Source: Flavobacterium sp. (GTDB taxonomy: Bacteria; Bacteroidota; Bacteroidia; Flavobacteriales; Flavobacteriaceae). Taken from it: a DNA stretch of 37,397 nucleotides. The DNA lies in NCBI RefSeq assembly GCF_025352425.1, contig NZ_JANXTI010000010.1, positions 1 through 37,397 of the forward strand, read 5' to 3'. Both the position numbers and the translations under genes were made by a program. Each line of letters starts with the position of its first letter. Within the stretch, counting starts at the first letter, position 1. This document shows, piece after piece, positions 1 to 9,598 of this stretch. Below the pieces are notes generated by a model. That model was not told the DNA's origin and ran no database searches. It saw nothing but the letters and a program-made list of their open reading frames with translations.

Positions 1-10
1 TTTTGCGACT

Positions 11-37
11 TCAAGATACTGAATTTCAGTATCTTGA
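11..37. repeat. Perfect 27-bp palindrome upstream of katG
   Basis: Arms at 11-23 and 25-37 are exact reverse complements around base 24. As RNA this gives an 11-bp stem (TCAAGATACTG) with a 5-nt loop. No T-run follows, so it is a poor intrinsic terminator for whatever lies upstream. It sits about 140 bp before katG and could be an operator or a processed RNA hairpin. Its role is inferred only. Confidence 0.6.
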
Positions 38-131
38 CCAATATTTAATCAATTTATTTTTACTTTAAATAATTACACCCAACGGGTTAATATTTAATAA
101 AAAACTATCAAGAGAAAAGAAGAAGAATCAT

Positions 132-139
132 TAGATTTG
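132..139 (+). promoter_or_regulatory. Candidate katG promoter -7 box (TAGATTTG)
   Basis: Matches the Bacteroidota -7 consensus TAnnTTTG exactly and lies 36 bp before the katG ATG, giving a leader of about 30 nt. I see no clear TTG at the usual -33 spacing, so activation by a regulator is possible. Confidence 0.5.
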
Positions 140-148
140 GAATATTAA

Positions 149-2443
<2,295 letters not shown>

Positions 2444-2455
2444 TTTAATTAATTC

Positions 2456-2485
2456 AAAAAAAGCCTCCAATGGGAGGCTTTTTTT
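2456..2485. terminator. Bidirectional intrinsic terminator between katG and the DoxX-like gene
   Basis: Stem GCCTCC/GGAGGC (2463-2468 with 2473-2478), loop AATG, flanked by an A-run on the left and a T-run on the right. It can therefore end transcripts from both convergent genes. It reaches the stop codon of the minus-strand gene at 2484. Confidence 0.9.
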
Positions 2486-2858
2486 ATGGTGTAAACACAG
2501 TTTTATAATTATCCCAATAACGATAAATTAAAAATAAGTTTCCTAAAAAAATCGGAATCGCAATTGGTAAACCTTCCGGAGCCAAAAAATAATTAATTAA
2601 TAAAATGTTTATTGTTATTGGTAAAATAATAATGTTAGCCAAAGTCACATATTTTCCAGTCACATACGATAAGCCGCAAAGCAATTCAATGGCTTTTGCC
2701 AGAGGCATTAGATAGGTAGAAGCTACCAACCCCAATTGAAAGGCTTTAAAATCTCCTGTAGTAACAGGCTCTGGAACAAGTTTCAAAAAGAAACTAATGG
2801 ATGCAAATAGGAGCAAGAGCCCTATCAATACTCTGATAACGATGGTTGCGATTTTCAT
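2484..2858 (-). CDS. DoxX-like small integral membrane protein
   Basis: A 124-aa, almost entirely hydrophobic protein with four predicted membrane segments (about residues 4-26, 45-65, 70-92, 96-115). It ends in a short polar tail. Layout and length fit the DoxX/SURF4-like group, whose members are small four-helix inner-membrane proteins of mostly unknown biochemical role. Some act with oxidoreductases in redox stress. Neighbouring katG is convergent, so a shared role cannot be argued from an operon. A perfect TAACTTTG box lies 28 bp upstream. The ATG start has an A-rich leader typical of Bacteroidota. No catalytic motif is visible. Confidence 0.7.
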   Translation of the reverse strand: MKIATIVIRVLIGLLLLFASISFFLKLVPEPVTTGDFKAFQLGLVASTYLMPLAKAIELLCGLSYVTGKYVTLANIIILPITINILLINYFLAPEGLPIAIPIFLGNLFLIYRYWDNYKTVFTP

Positions 2859-2885
2859 AATAGTTGAAGTTTTTGGTTAGCATAT

Positions 2886-2893
2886 CAAAGTTA
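2886..2893 (-). promoter_or_regulatory. -7 box for the DoxX-like gene (TAACTTTG)
   Basis: Reads TAACTTTG on the minus strand, an exact TAnnTTTG match, 28 bp before the ATG at 2858. Confidence 0.6.
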
Positions 2894-2949
2894 ACAAAAA
2901 ATACCAAAGGTTTTCGCCGATGGTATCTATTTTACTCTCAGGTTACTAA

Positions 2950-3840
2950 CTATTGTTTTTTGACAAATTTTCTATAAGTAAAAATGCCTAAAACAGCGAG
3001 TAACAGCAATGCCCAAAGTTGTACTATGAATGCAATAATCGCTTCAAACATAAACCAACCTGTTTTTAGACTATCCCAAATCTGCAGTCCAATATGTGGT
3101 CTGTAGGCATTGATACTTTTTTCATTGGCTACAATTTCCTGCAAAACGCTTTCCCTTTGGTACAAATACAAAGTTACTGTACTATAATTTACCTGATCTT
3201 CCAAACTTAGATTCTGTAGAACAGTTTCATCGCTTTCAGTTTCTCTGCCAAGAACTTTATCCTCGGCATTTGTAATGTCATTTAGTTTTTTGCCTTTGGT
3301 ATCAATACCTTTTTCCAATCGTTTTTGATGAGAAGCCAGTCTTTTTTGCGTCATTTTATTCGATAATAACTGCAGCGCTACATCATCTGCTTTTATCAAT
3401 CGACTATCGAGAAAAGCAACTTCTTTGACCATTGATTTTAAAACAGTATCTAATTGTGTATTTGGGACACGAAGGGTGATGGTATTATCGACAGTAAATC
3501 GCGTTGTTTCGAGCGTGCTGTCCTGGCTGATTTTGGTTTCCGATTTTTCGTTGATGTTGCTTTTTAAATCGGTGAAAGTTATGAAGCCTCCATTTTTTGC
3601 TACAATGCTTTCAATCGCATAAGTAGATTTGGCAACATTTTTTACTTTGAATTTTAAATCCGCAGTTCTTACAAATTTTCGATTACTTTCTTTTTTCTCA
3701 ACTGCTGCGTTAGAAGAGATTACAGCATTACCGTCAGCCGCAGCTTCAGCACTAGAATTTTCAAGCCCGTCAGCTTGTTTACACGCAAAGGCAAATCCGA
3801 AAAGGAGCAATGCCAAACCAAGTTTTGTTGTGTTTTTCAT
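2950..3840 (-). CDS. DUF4349 domain lipoprotein
   Basis: A 296-aa predicted lipoprotein. It has a short hydrophobic leader with a lipobox ending in Cys20 (GFAFAC). A low-complexity Ala/Ser linker follows. The DUF4349 body spans about residues 55-285, with the typical RTADLKFKVKN start, a central charged coiled-coil stretch (about 150-205) and a C-terminal membrane helix (about 262-288) before a basic tail. DUF4349 proteins are envelope proteins of unknown function. The combination of a lipid anchor and a C-terminal helix suggests it is tethered at both ends, which is inference. The start codon lies inside a threefold 11-bp tandem repeat. No obvious operon partner is present. Confidence 0.8.
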   Translation of the reverse strand: MKNTTKLGLALLLFGFAFACKQADGLENSSAEAAADGNAVISSNAAVEKKESNRKFVRTADLKFKVKNVAKSTYAIESIVAKNGGFITFTDLKSNINEKSETKISQDSTLETTRFTVDNTITLRVPNTQLDTVLKSMVKEVAFLDSRLIKADDVALQLLSNKMTQKRLASHQKRLEKGIDTKGKKLNDITNAEDKVLGRETESDETVLQNLSLEDQVNYSTVTLYLYQRESVLQEIVANEKSINAYRPHIGLQIWDSLKTGWFMFEAIIAFIVQLWALLLLAVLGIFTYRKFVKKQ

Positions 3841-3868
3841 TTTACATTCATTTTACATTCATTTTAAA
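3838..3868. repeat. Three tandem 11-bp repeats across a start codon
   Basis: The unit CATTTTACATT occurs at 3838-3848 and 3849-3859, with a third partial copy from 3860. On the minus strand this gives three successive TAAAATG contexts 11 bp apart. Because 11 is not a multiple of 3 they lie in different frames; the DUF4349 gene uses the most downstream ATG. Confidence 0.85.
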
Positions 3869-4023
3869 TAGTTATTAATAGTTACAATTTCAATTTCAAA
3901 AAGTGAGTGTAGTTTTCCTATCAATAGTTTTAAAATGAATTTCTTGTTAAATGCTTTTGTTCTTACTAAAAAGCGTGCCAAAAATTTCAACTTGTTCCCT
4001 TCGACGACCAAATATTTTTATTG

Positions 4024-4031
4024 TAATTTTG
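4024..4031 (+). promoter_or_regulatory. pabB -7 box (TAATTTTG) that decides the start
   Basis: Exact TAnnTTTG match 20 bp before a TTG codon at 4052. An in-frame ATG at 3935 lies upstream of this box and so would not be on the transcript. That favours the TTG start. Confidence 0.6.
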
Positions 4032-4051
4032 AGTGCCATAAAAAACAGCCA

Positions 4052-5335
4052 TTGAGAACTATAGTTGAAAAACAAATTGACAATACTGAAGTGTTCAAAA
4101 ACCAATTACTACATTGGTCGCAACAGTTCAGGGAAGTAGTTTTTTTGGATTCAAACAATTATCATCAAAAGCAGTCTAGCTTTGACTGTGTATTGGCTGT
4201 TGACGCTTTTACTTCGATAAAAACAGATTATCAAAACGCTTTTGAAGATTTAAAACAATACCAGCAACAATCGAAAGATTGGCTATTTGGCTATTTGTCG
4301 TATGATTTAAAAAATGATGTAGAAGAATTCCATTCCAATAATTTTGATGGTTTGCACTTTCCCGATTTATTTTTCTTTCAGCCAAAGAAATTATTCCTGC
4401 TAAAAGGAAATCAGTTAGAAGTTCAGTATTTGCGATTATGTGATGATGAAATTGAAAGTGATTTTTTGGATGTACTACAAACCACAGGATTCATAACTCT
4501 GAGACCGGAAATCAAAATTGAACAAAGAATTTCAAAAGACGAATATGTTTCAAAAGTTAATAAGATGCTTAAATACATTCATCGTGGCGATATTTACGAA
4601 GCTAATTTCTGTATGGAATTCTACTCCGAAAATGCAACTGTTGAACCCATTGATATCTATCAAAAATTAAACACAATTTCCAAACCACCATTTGCTATAT
4701 TCTTTAAAAATAATCAACAGTATTTGCTATGTGCGTCGCCCGAACGTTACCTGAGAAAGGAAGGAAACAAAGTCATTTCGCAACCCATAAAAGGAACAGC
4801 CAAACGTTTTTCGGAGGAAACTTTAGATAATAATTCAAAAAAAGAATTAGAACAAAACCCAAAAGAACGTTCCGAAAACATCATGATTGTCGATTTAGTC
4901 CGTAATGATTTATCACATACAGCCATAAAAGGAACCGTAGAAGTAGAAGAATTGTGCGTGATTTATACTTTCGAGCAAGTGCATCAAATGATTTCGACGG
5001 TTGTTTCTAATGTAGAAAATACAACATCGTTGGTAGAAATTCTCCGAACAACTTTTCCAATGGGAAGCATGACCGGTGCGCCAAAGATTTCAGCAATGAA
5101 AATAATAGAAGAACTCGAAGAATCGAAACGCGGCTTGTATAGTGGCGCGGTTGGCTATTTTACACCTGATAATGATTTCGATTTTAATGTCGTTATCCGA
5201 AGTATTCTGTATAATGCCAAAGAAAAGTATGTTTCGTTTTCGGTTGGAAGCGCTATTACTTCACAATCCAATCCCGAACATGAATACGAAGAATGTTTGT
5301 TGAAAGCCAAAGCCATGTTTGAAGTTTTGGGTTAA
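4052..5335 (+). CDS. pabB: Aminodeoxychorismate synthase component I (PabB)
   Basis: Chorismate-binding enzyme. With a glutamine amidotransferase it aminates chorismate to 4-amino-4-deoxychorismate for folate synthesis. The C-terminal chorismate-binding domain (about residues 160-425) has LCASPERYLR, VDLVRNDLS and GSMTGAPK. The PIKGT motif with Lys247 marks ADC synthase; anthranilate synthases have PIAGT. I choose the TTG start at 4052 (427 aa). The longer in-frame ATG at 3935 adds 39 residues with no family look and precedes the only good promoter. The gene lies just upstream of tilS. The amidotransferase subunit (PabA) and the lyase (PabC) are not in this window. Confidence 0.85.
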   Translation: MRTIVEKQIDNTEVFKNQLLHWSQQFREVVFLDSNNYHQKQSSFDCVLAVDAFTSIKTDYQNAFEDLKQYQQQSKDWLFGYLSYDLKNDVEEFHSNNFDGLHFPDLFFFQPKKLFLLKGNQLEVQYLRLCDDEIESDFLDVLQTTGFITLRPEIKIEQRISKDEYVSKVNKMLKYIHRGDIYEANFCMEFYSENATVEPIDIYQKLNTISKPPFAIFFKNNQQYLLCASPERYLRKEGNKVISQPIKGTAKRFSEETLDNNSKKELEQNPKERSENIMIVDLVRNDLSHTAIKGTVEVEELCVIYTFEQVHQMISTVVSNVENTTSLVEILRTTFPMGSMTGAPKISAMKIIEELEESKRGLYSGAVGYFTPDNDFDFNVVIRSILYNAKEKYVSFSVGSAITSQSNPEHEYEECLLKAKAMFEVLG

Positions 5336-5346
5336 ATTAAAATAAC

Positions 5347-5354
5347 TACTTTTG
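5347..5354 (+). promoter_or_regulatory. -7 box abutting the tilS start (TACTTTTG)
   Basis: Exact TAnnTTTG match, with a TTTG at 5326-5329 spaced 17 bp upstream as a -33 element. It ends only 3 bp before the ATG at 5358, so any transcript from it would be leaderless or nearly so. Confidence 0.5.
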
Positions 5355-5357
5355 AAT

Positions 5358-6668
5358 ATGCTCGTAAAATTTCAAAATCATATAAATGCAAATCTTCCTT
5401 TTCTAAAAGGAAAAAAACTCCTTTTGGCAACAAGTGGAGGCATTGACAGCATGGTTTTGTTGTACTTGTGTCATGAACTGAAGTTGGATATTAGGGTGGC
5501 ACATTGCAATTTTCGACTACGTGGCGATGAAAGTGGCGAAGATGAAAAATTTGTGAAAGAGCAATGTGAAAAGATGGATGTTTTGTTATTTGTCAATCAT
5601 TTCGACACTGAAAAATTTGCGGAACAACACAAATTATCCATTCAGGTTGTTGCCCGCAACCTCCGGTACGAATGGTTCAACACACTTTTGATCAATAACG
5701 ATTACGATTATATTCTTACTGCTCATCATCTTGACGATAGTTTAGAAACCTTCTTAATCAATTTTACACGCGGTTCCGGATTGGACGGTTTGACGGGAAT
5801 TCCCGAGCAAAACGGGAATATTGTTCGTCCGTTATTGCCATTTTCAAGAAATGAGATTGAGGCTTTTGCCAAAGAGAATAATCTTGAATGGCGCGAAGAC
5901 AGCAGCAATGCTTCTGATAAATATTTGCGTAACAAATTACGTCACGATATAATTCCGCTGTTGAAAGAACTCAACCCAAGCTTATTGAATTCCTTTGAAA
6001 ATACAATCTCAAATCTGAAGCAAGCTCAGACATTGGTTGATGATGCATCCCGCATTGTATATCGGAAAGTCGTCACCGACATTAATTTCCAAAAGAGAAT
6101 AAATCTGACAGAGTTGATGCAGTTGACCAATTACCCTGCGTATTTGTATCAATGGCTCGAACCTTTTGGTTTTAGTGATTGGGATTCCATTAATGATTTA
6201 ACCACAGCCCAATCAGGAAAGCAGATTCATTCGCAAAATTACACATTGCTCAAGGACAGGAATGAACTGATTGTTTTTCCAAAAACCGAAAGTGAAGAAA
6301 CACGACAATTTTTAATTGAAAAGTTAGAAAAAGTAGTTAAATTTCCCTTAAAAATCACCTTTTGTAACGTAGACGACATTTCGGTACAGCCAAGTAATGT
6401 TATATTTGTCGACGAAGAAAAGCTTCAATATCCTTTAGAAATCCGAAAGTGGAAGGAAGGCGATGTGTTTTATCCGAATGGTATGAACGGAAAAAAGAAG
6501 CTTAGTAAATTTTTTAAAGATGAAAAGTTTTCCTTACCGGACAAATCAGATGCCTGGCTTTTATGTTCTGGTAATCAAATTGTTTGGGTTGTTGGAAAAA
6601 GACAGGACGAGCGATTTAAAGTTACTGAAGAGACATTAAAAATTTTAAAAATAAATTATACAGCCTAA
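5358..6668 (+). CDS. tilS: tRNA(Ile)-lysidine synthase TilS
   Basis: Uses ATP and lysine to convert the C34 wobble base of tRNA-Ile(CAU) to lysidine, an essential step for reading AUA codons. The N-terminal PP-loop ATPase domain carries SGGIDS at residues 26-31. It continues with HHLDDSLETFLINFTRGSG and a WREDSSN motif. The C-terminal third contains the TilS substrate-binding domain (RKWKEGDVFYPNGMNGKKKLSKF). Length is normal at 436 aa. An in-frame TTG two codons upstream falls inside the -7 box, so the ATG at 5358 is preferred. The stop overlaps the next start by one base (TAATG), suggesting translational coupling to dsbD. Confidence 0.95.
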   Translation: MLVKFQNHINANLPFLKGKKLLLATSGGIDSMVLLYLCHELKLDIRVAHCNFRLRGDESGEDEKFVKEQCEKMDVLLFVNHFDTEKFAEQHKLSIQVVARNLRYEWFNTLLINNDYDYILTAHHLDDSLETFLINFTRGSGLDGLTGIPEQNGNIVRPLLPFSRNEIEAFAKENNLEWREDSSNASDKYLRNKLRHDIIPLLKELNPSLLNSFENTISNLKQAQTLVDDASRIVYRKVVTDINFQKRINLTELMQLTNYPAYLYQWLEPFGFSDWDSINDLTTAQSGKQIHSQNYTLLKDRNELIVFPKTESEETRQFLIEKLEKVVKFPLKITFCNVDDISVQPSNVIFVDEEKLQYPLEIRKWKEGDVFYPNGMNGKKKLSKFFKDEKFSLPDKSDAWLLCSGNQIVWVVGKRQDERFKVTEETLKILKINYTA

Positions 6669-8662
6669 TGAAGAAAGTACTATTTTTTCTTTTGAGTTTT
6701 TTGGCATTTGCCAATTTGAGTGCCCAAATTGTAAAACCTGTAAAATGGTCAACCACGGTAGAGAAGCTATCTGACTCCGAATTCAATTTGGTAATGGAAG
6801 GAAAAATTGACGAAGGCTGGCATGTGTATTCTCAATTTACACCGGCCGACGGACCATTGCCGGCAGAATTTACATTCAAAAACGCAAAAGACAACTATGA
6901 GTTGGTTGGAAAAGTTAAGGAAAGTCCATATAAAAAAGAGTTCAGTGATATTTTTGGCGTAGACGAATATTTCTTTGAAAAGAGTGTAACCTTTACGCAG
7001 AAAGTAAAAATCCTTAATGCTAAACTGACTTCGATAAAGGGTAAAATTGATTACCAGGTGTGCAAACAGGCTTGTATAAACGACGTAATGCAGTTTACGT
7101 TTACAATTCCTGCGACAGAAGGTTCATCTGATACGGCTAAAAGCATTGATACAATTGCTTCAGGTAAACCGGCAGCCAACACCAACATTGGGCCACTAGT
7201 AAAAGCCCTTGCAGAAACTCCGTTAAAAGAAGAGAAGAAAGGACTTCTTACCATATTCATCCTTGCCTTGATTGGTGGAATTGCGGCAACGTTTACACCC
7301 TGCGTCTATCCAATGATTCCAATGACCGTAAGTTTCTTTTTGAAACAATCAAAAAATCCTTCAAGGGGAAGATTTAATGCTATTTTTTACGGAGCCTGTA
7401 TTGTATTCATATGTTTTGCCTTGACGATTCCGTTTCACATTTTTGAAGGAATCAGCCGGGATATATTCTCTGAAATTTCTACAAACGTATATGTAAACAT
7501 CTTTTTCTTTTTCATTTTCACAGTATTTGCAATATCATTCTTCGGTGCTTTTGAGATAACAATGCCGGGTAAGTTATCCAACAGGGCCGATAATGCTTCA
7601 AATAAGGAAGGGCTGGTTGGTATATTCTTCATGGCTTTGACGCTAATTATCGTTTCATTCTCATGTATTGGTCCTGCTCTGGGATTAGTATTTGGCACCT
7701 CATTAAATTCTGATGGTGGCGCGACAATACTATCGATTGCTATGCTGGGATTCGGGTTTGGATTGGCTTTGCCGTTTATGTTTTTTGCTTTGGCACCAGC
7801 GCTATTAGGTAATATGCCAAAATCCGGTGGCTGGCTGAATACCGTTAAAGTTGTTTTTGGTTTTGTCGAATTGGCTTTAGCTTTCAAATTCCTTTCAAAT
7901 GCTGATATAGGACTGGATTTGCATTGGCTGCACCGCGAAGTTTTCATTGCGATCTGGATAGCGATTTTTGCCGCGTTGTCGCTGTATCTTTTTGGAAAAA
8001 TAACATTGCCTCATGATAGCCCGCTTGCGCATATTTCTGTCGGAAGGTTGCTCCTGGCGATTTCCTCATTGGCATTTACAGTATATTTAATTCCGGGGCT
8101 TTGGGGTGCACCATTAAAACTAATCTCGGCTTTTCCTCCACCACAAACCTATAGCGAAAGTCCGCAGGGATTTGGCAGTAAAACTTCAGAATTAAAAGAA
8201 GATTTGCCTTTAGGTGCAGAACTGACTGTTCATAATCTGGTTTCTTTTACTGATTACAAAATGGGAGTTGAGTATGCTAAAAAAGTTAACAAGCCCATAA
8301 TGATAGACTTTACAGGAAAACAATGTGTTAACTGCCGTTTGATGGAGAACAATGTCTGGTCTGACGAAAAGGTTTTGAAGATAATGAAGAATGATGTGGT
8401 TTTGATTTCGTTATATGGCGACGATAAAAAAGAATTGCCGCAAAACGAGCAATATGTCACGAAAGAAGGGAAAGAAATCAATACCATCGGAAAAAAATGG
8501 AGCGAATTCCAAATAACCCGATTCAATAATAATTCGCGGCCGCTATATGTTCTTTTGGATTTGAATGAAAAAGAACTGAATACACCTGTAGCTTATACCC
8601 CAGACATAAGTGATTACTTGGTGTGGCTAAAGGACGGTATTTCAAAGTTCAACAAAAAATAA
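6668..8662 (+). CDS. dsbD: DsbD-type thiol:disulfide interchange protein
   Basis: Inner-membrane protein that carries reducing power from cytoplasmic thioredoxin to the periplasm. The 664-aa protein has a signal peptide (about 1-19) and a periplasmic N-terminal beta domain with a Cys pair at 132 and 136 (VCKQAC). A multi-helix membrane domain (about 190-490) carries one redox Cys in each half, C212 (TFTPCVYP) and C333 (SFSCIGP). A C-terminal thioredoxin-like domain holds CVNC at 553-556. All six redox cysteines expected of DsbD are present. It overlaps tilS by one base; this linkage is positional rather than functional as far as I can tell. It ends against a convergent gene. Confidence 0.93.
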   Translation: MKKVLFFLLSFLAFANLSAQIVKPVKWSTTVEKLSDSEFNLVMEGKIDEGWHVYSQFTPADGPLPAEFTFKNAKDNYELVGKVKESPYKKEFSDIFGVDEYFFEKSVTFTQKVKILNAKLTSIKGKIDYQVCKQACINDVMQFTFTIPATEGSSDTAKSIDTIASGKPAANTNIGPLVKALAETPLKEEKKGLLTIFILALIGGIAATFTPCVYPMIPMTVSFFLKQSKNPSRGRFNAIFYGACIVFICFALTIPFHIFEGISRDIFSEISTNVYVNIFFFFIFTVFAISFFGAFEITMPGKLSNRADNASNKEGLVGIFFMALTLIIVSFSCIGPALGLVFGTSLNSDGGATILSIAMLGFGFGLALPFMFFALAPALLGNMPKSGGWLNTVKVVFGFVELALAFKFLSNADIGLDLHWLHREVFIAIWIAIFAALSLYLFGKITLPHDSPLAHISVGRLLLAISSLAFTVYLIPGLWGAPLKLISAFPPPQTYSESPQGFGSKTSELKEDLPLGAELTVHNLVSFTDYKMGVEYAKKVNKPIMIDFTGKQCVNCRLMENNVWSDEKVLKIMKNDVVLISLYGDDKKELPQNEQYVTKEGKEINTIGKKWSEFQITRFNNNSRPLYVLLDLNEKELNTPVAYTPDISDYLVWLKDGISKFNKK

Positions 8663-8663
8663 A

Positions 8664-8685
8664 AAACCAACCGCGGCTTTTTTTA
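8664..8685 (-). terminator. Weak hairpin between dsbD and the minus-strand gene
   Basis: On the minus strand AAAAAGCC pairs with GGTTTTTT across a 6-nt loop (one G-T pair), followed by T-rich sequence. It would serve mainly the minus-strand gene ending at 8683. It is marginal in strength. Confidence 0.35.
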
Positions 8686-9207
8686 TCCTAAAACGTCAGC
8701 GACTTCATTCTTCAAATAACTCAAAGCTACTGTGCTTGCTGATTGTCCATCAAGCATATTGCTTAAAATCTTTTCCCTGAATTGACCCGCAGTAGTAATG
8801 GTTTCATCCAAAGCTGTCTTTCTGATATTTTGGATGATTGTGTTTTTGGCAGTCAAAAGCATCGTCCAAAGTTCGTTCGTGATATATACCTGTTGGGTGA
8901 TGTTGTGCTCGTATTCCTGCTCAATATGATGAATCAGCAGGTTTTGATAATCCACTTTATTTTCACTCAATGGCGCCACACGAATCAGCAACTTCGGAGG
9001 ATTGATTCGTTCCAAGAACAAAGCGAGTCTTTCATACGCCTGCAAGCGCAAGGGTAACGAATGTTTCTGATTTTCTCTTTGCAACAACCAGCGTCTTGTA
9101 TTTTGTTGATCTTTAAAGTAATTATCAAACAAATAATACGCTACAGCACCAGTTATAAGTGAAGGAACAGCATACATCAGTAATTCTAAAATTTTATCTG
9201 AATTCAT
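8683..9207 (-). CDS. Small membrane-anchored protein, probably DUF7935-like
   Basis: A 174-aa protein with one N-terminal membrane helix (about residues 8-25, LMYAVPSLITGAVAYYLF). A soluble, mostly helical, charged domain follows, rich in Leu, Gln, Glu and Arg, with an RLQAYERLALFLERINP stretch. I recall this shape as a conserved Flavobacteriia family of unknown function (DUF7935), but cannot confirm the number. An in-frame GTG at 9231 lies inside the promoter box, so I take the ATG at 9207. No catalytic residues stand out. It faces dsbD convergently and shares its upstream spacer with the divergent helicase gene. Confidence 0.65.
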   Translation of the reverse strand: MNSDKILELLMYAVPSLITGAVAYYLFDNYFKDQQNTRRWLLQRENQKHSLPLRLQAYERLALFLERINPPKLLIRVAPLSENKVDYQNLLIHHIEQEYEHNITQQVYITNELWTMLLTAKNTIIQNIRKTALDETITTAGQFREKILSNMLDGQSASTVALSYLKNEVADVLG

Positions 9208-9230
9208 GGATAAACAATATAAATTGGTCA

Positions 9231-9238
9231 CAAATATA
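9231..9238 (-). promoter_or_regulatory. -7 box (TATATTTG) for the 174-aa membrane protein
   Basis: Exact TAnnTTTG match on the minus strand, 23 bp before the ATG at 9207. It overlaps the alternative GTG start, which is why that start is rejected. Confidence 0.6.
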
Positions 9239-9269
9239 ATAGAATAACCCCAAATAAGAGGCCTTCAAG

Positions 9270-9428
9270 CGCAAATTTGGTCTATGTAAGCCCAGTGTTT
9301 ATGTCCGACACCCCAAAATATACGTCCGACTACCTCAAATTTGACGTCTCTAACCCCAAAATATACGTCTGACTTCGCCAAATTTGATGTCCGTGATGCC
9401 AAGTTTTATATTCCGGACGTCAACGTTG
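9270..9428. repeat. Degenerate tandem repeat, 21.5-bp spacing (43-bp double unit)
   Basis: Core ACGTCCGAC-like words begin at 9301, 9322, 9344, 9365 and 9387, with a weaker one near 9408, so steps alternate 21 and 22 bp. Each core is preceded by CCAAAATAT or CAAATTTG. The best pair of 43-bp double units is 9311-9353 and 9354-9396, both starting CCCCAAAATATACGTC. Because 43 is not a multiple of 3, and stops interrupt the reading frame, it is not coding. The 359-bp spacer 9239-9598 holds this repeat and then the helicase promoter region; I see no gene in it. Confidence 0.8.
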
Positions 9429-9526
9429 GTGTTTTTCAGTTCATTTTACCATTGGCGTAGCATAATTTACTTTTATTCTGTTGATAATTAGCCAAAATTA
9501 TGATTGCAATTCAGGTTTAGTAACGT

Positions 9527-9534
9527 TAAATTTG
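9527..9534 (+). promoter_or_regulatory. Candidate -7 box (TAAATTTG) upstream of uvrD
   Basis: Exact TAnnTTTG match 65 bp before the helicase ATG. Transcription from here would run through the inverted repeat at 9538-9568 and place it in the 5' leader. Confidence 0.45.
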
Positions 9535-9537
9535 TTC

Positions 9538-9568
9538 GCAAAGTTTCTTATTACTTTTGAAACTTTGC
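9538..9568. promoter_or_regulatory. Perfect 10-bp inverted repeat overlapping a promoter box
   Basis: GCAAAGTTTC (9538-9547) and GAAACTTTGC (9559-9568) are exact reverse complements with an 11-bp spacer. A second TAnnTTTG match, TACTTTTG at 9552-9559, lies within the loop. The element is therefore either an operator over a promoter or a leader hairpin of the helicase mRNA. There is no T-run for termination. Confidence 0.55.
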
Positions 9569-9598
9569 AACTCTGATACTTAGCGACTTTTAAAAAAA

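Noticed and set aside
7435..7947. 170-aa open frame opposite dsbD
   Set aside because: It is antisense to the membrane domain of DsbD, with Pro/Asn/Lys-rich composition explained by the opposite strand.
9301..9373. A short open frame through the 21.5-bp repeat (starts MSDTPKYTSD)
   Set aside because: It ends after 23 codons, and the 43-bp unit shifts frame at each copy, so the repeat pattern is not protein-driven.
9270..9428. Possible CRISPR array or origin iterons
   Set aside because: Units are degenerate and contiguous with no unique spacers, and no cas genes or dnaA/rep gene are nearby.
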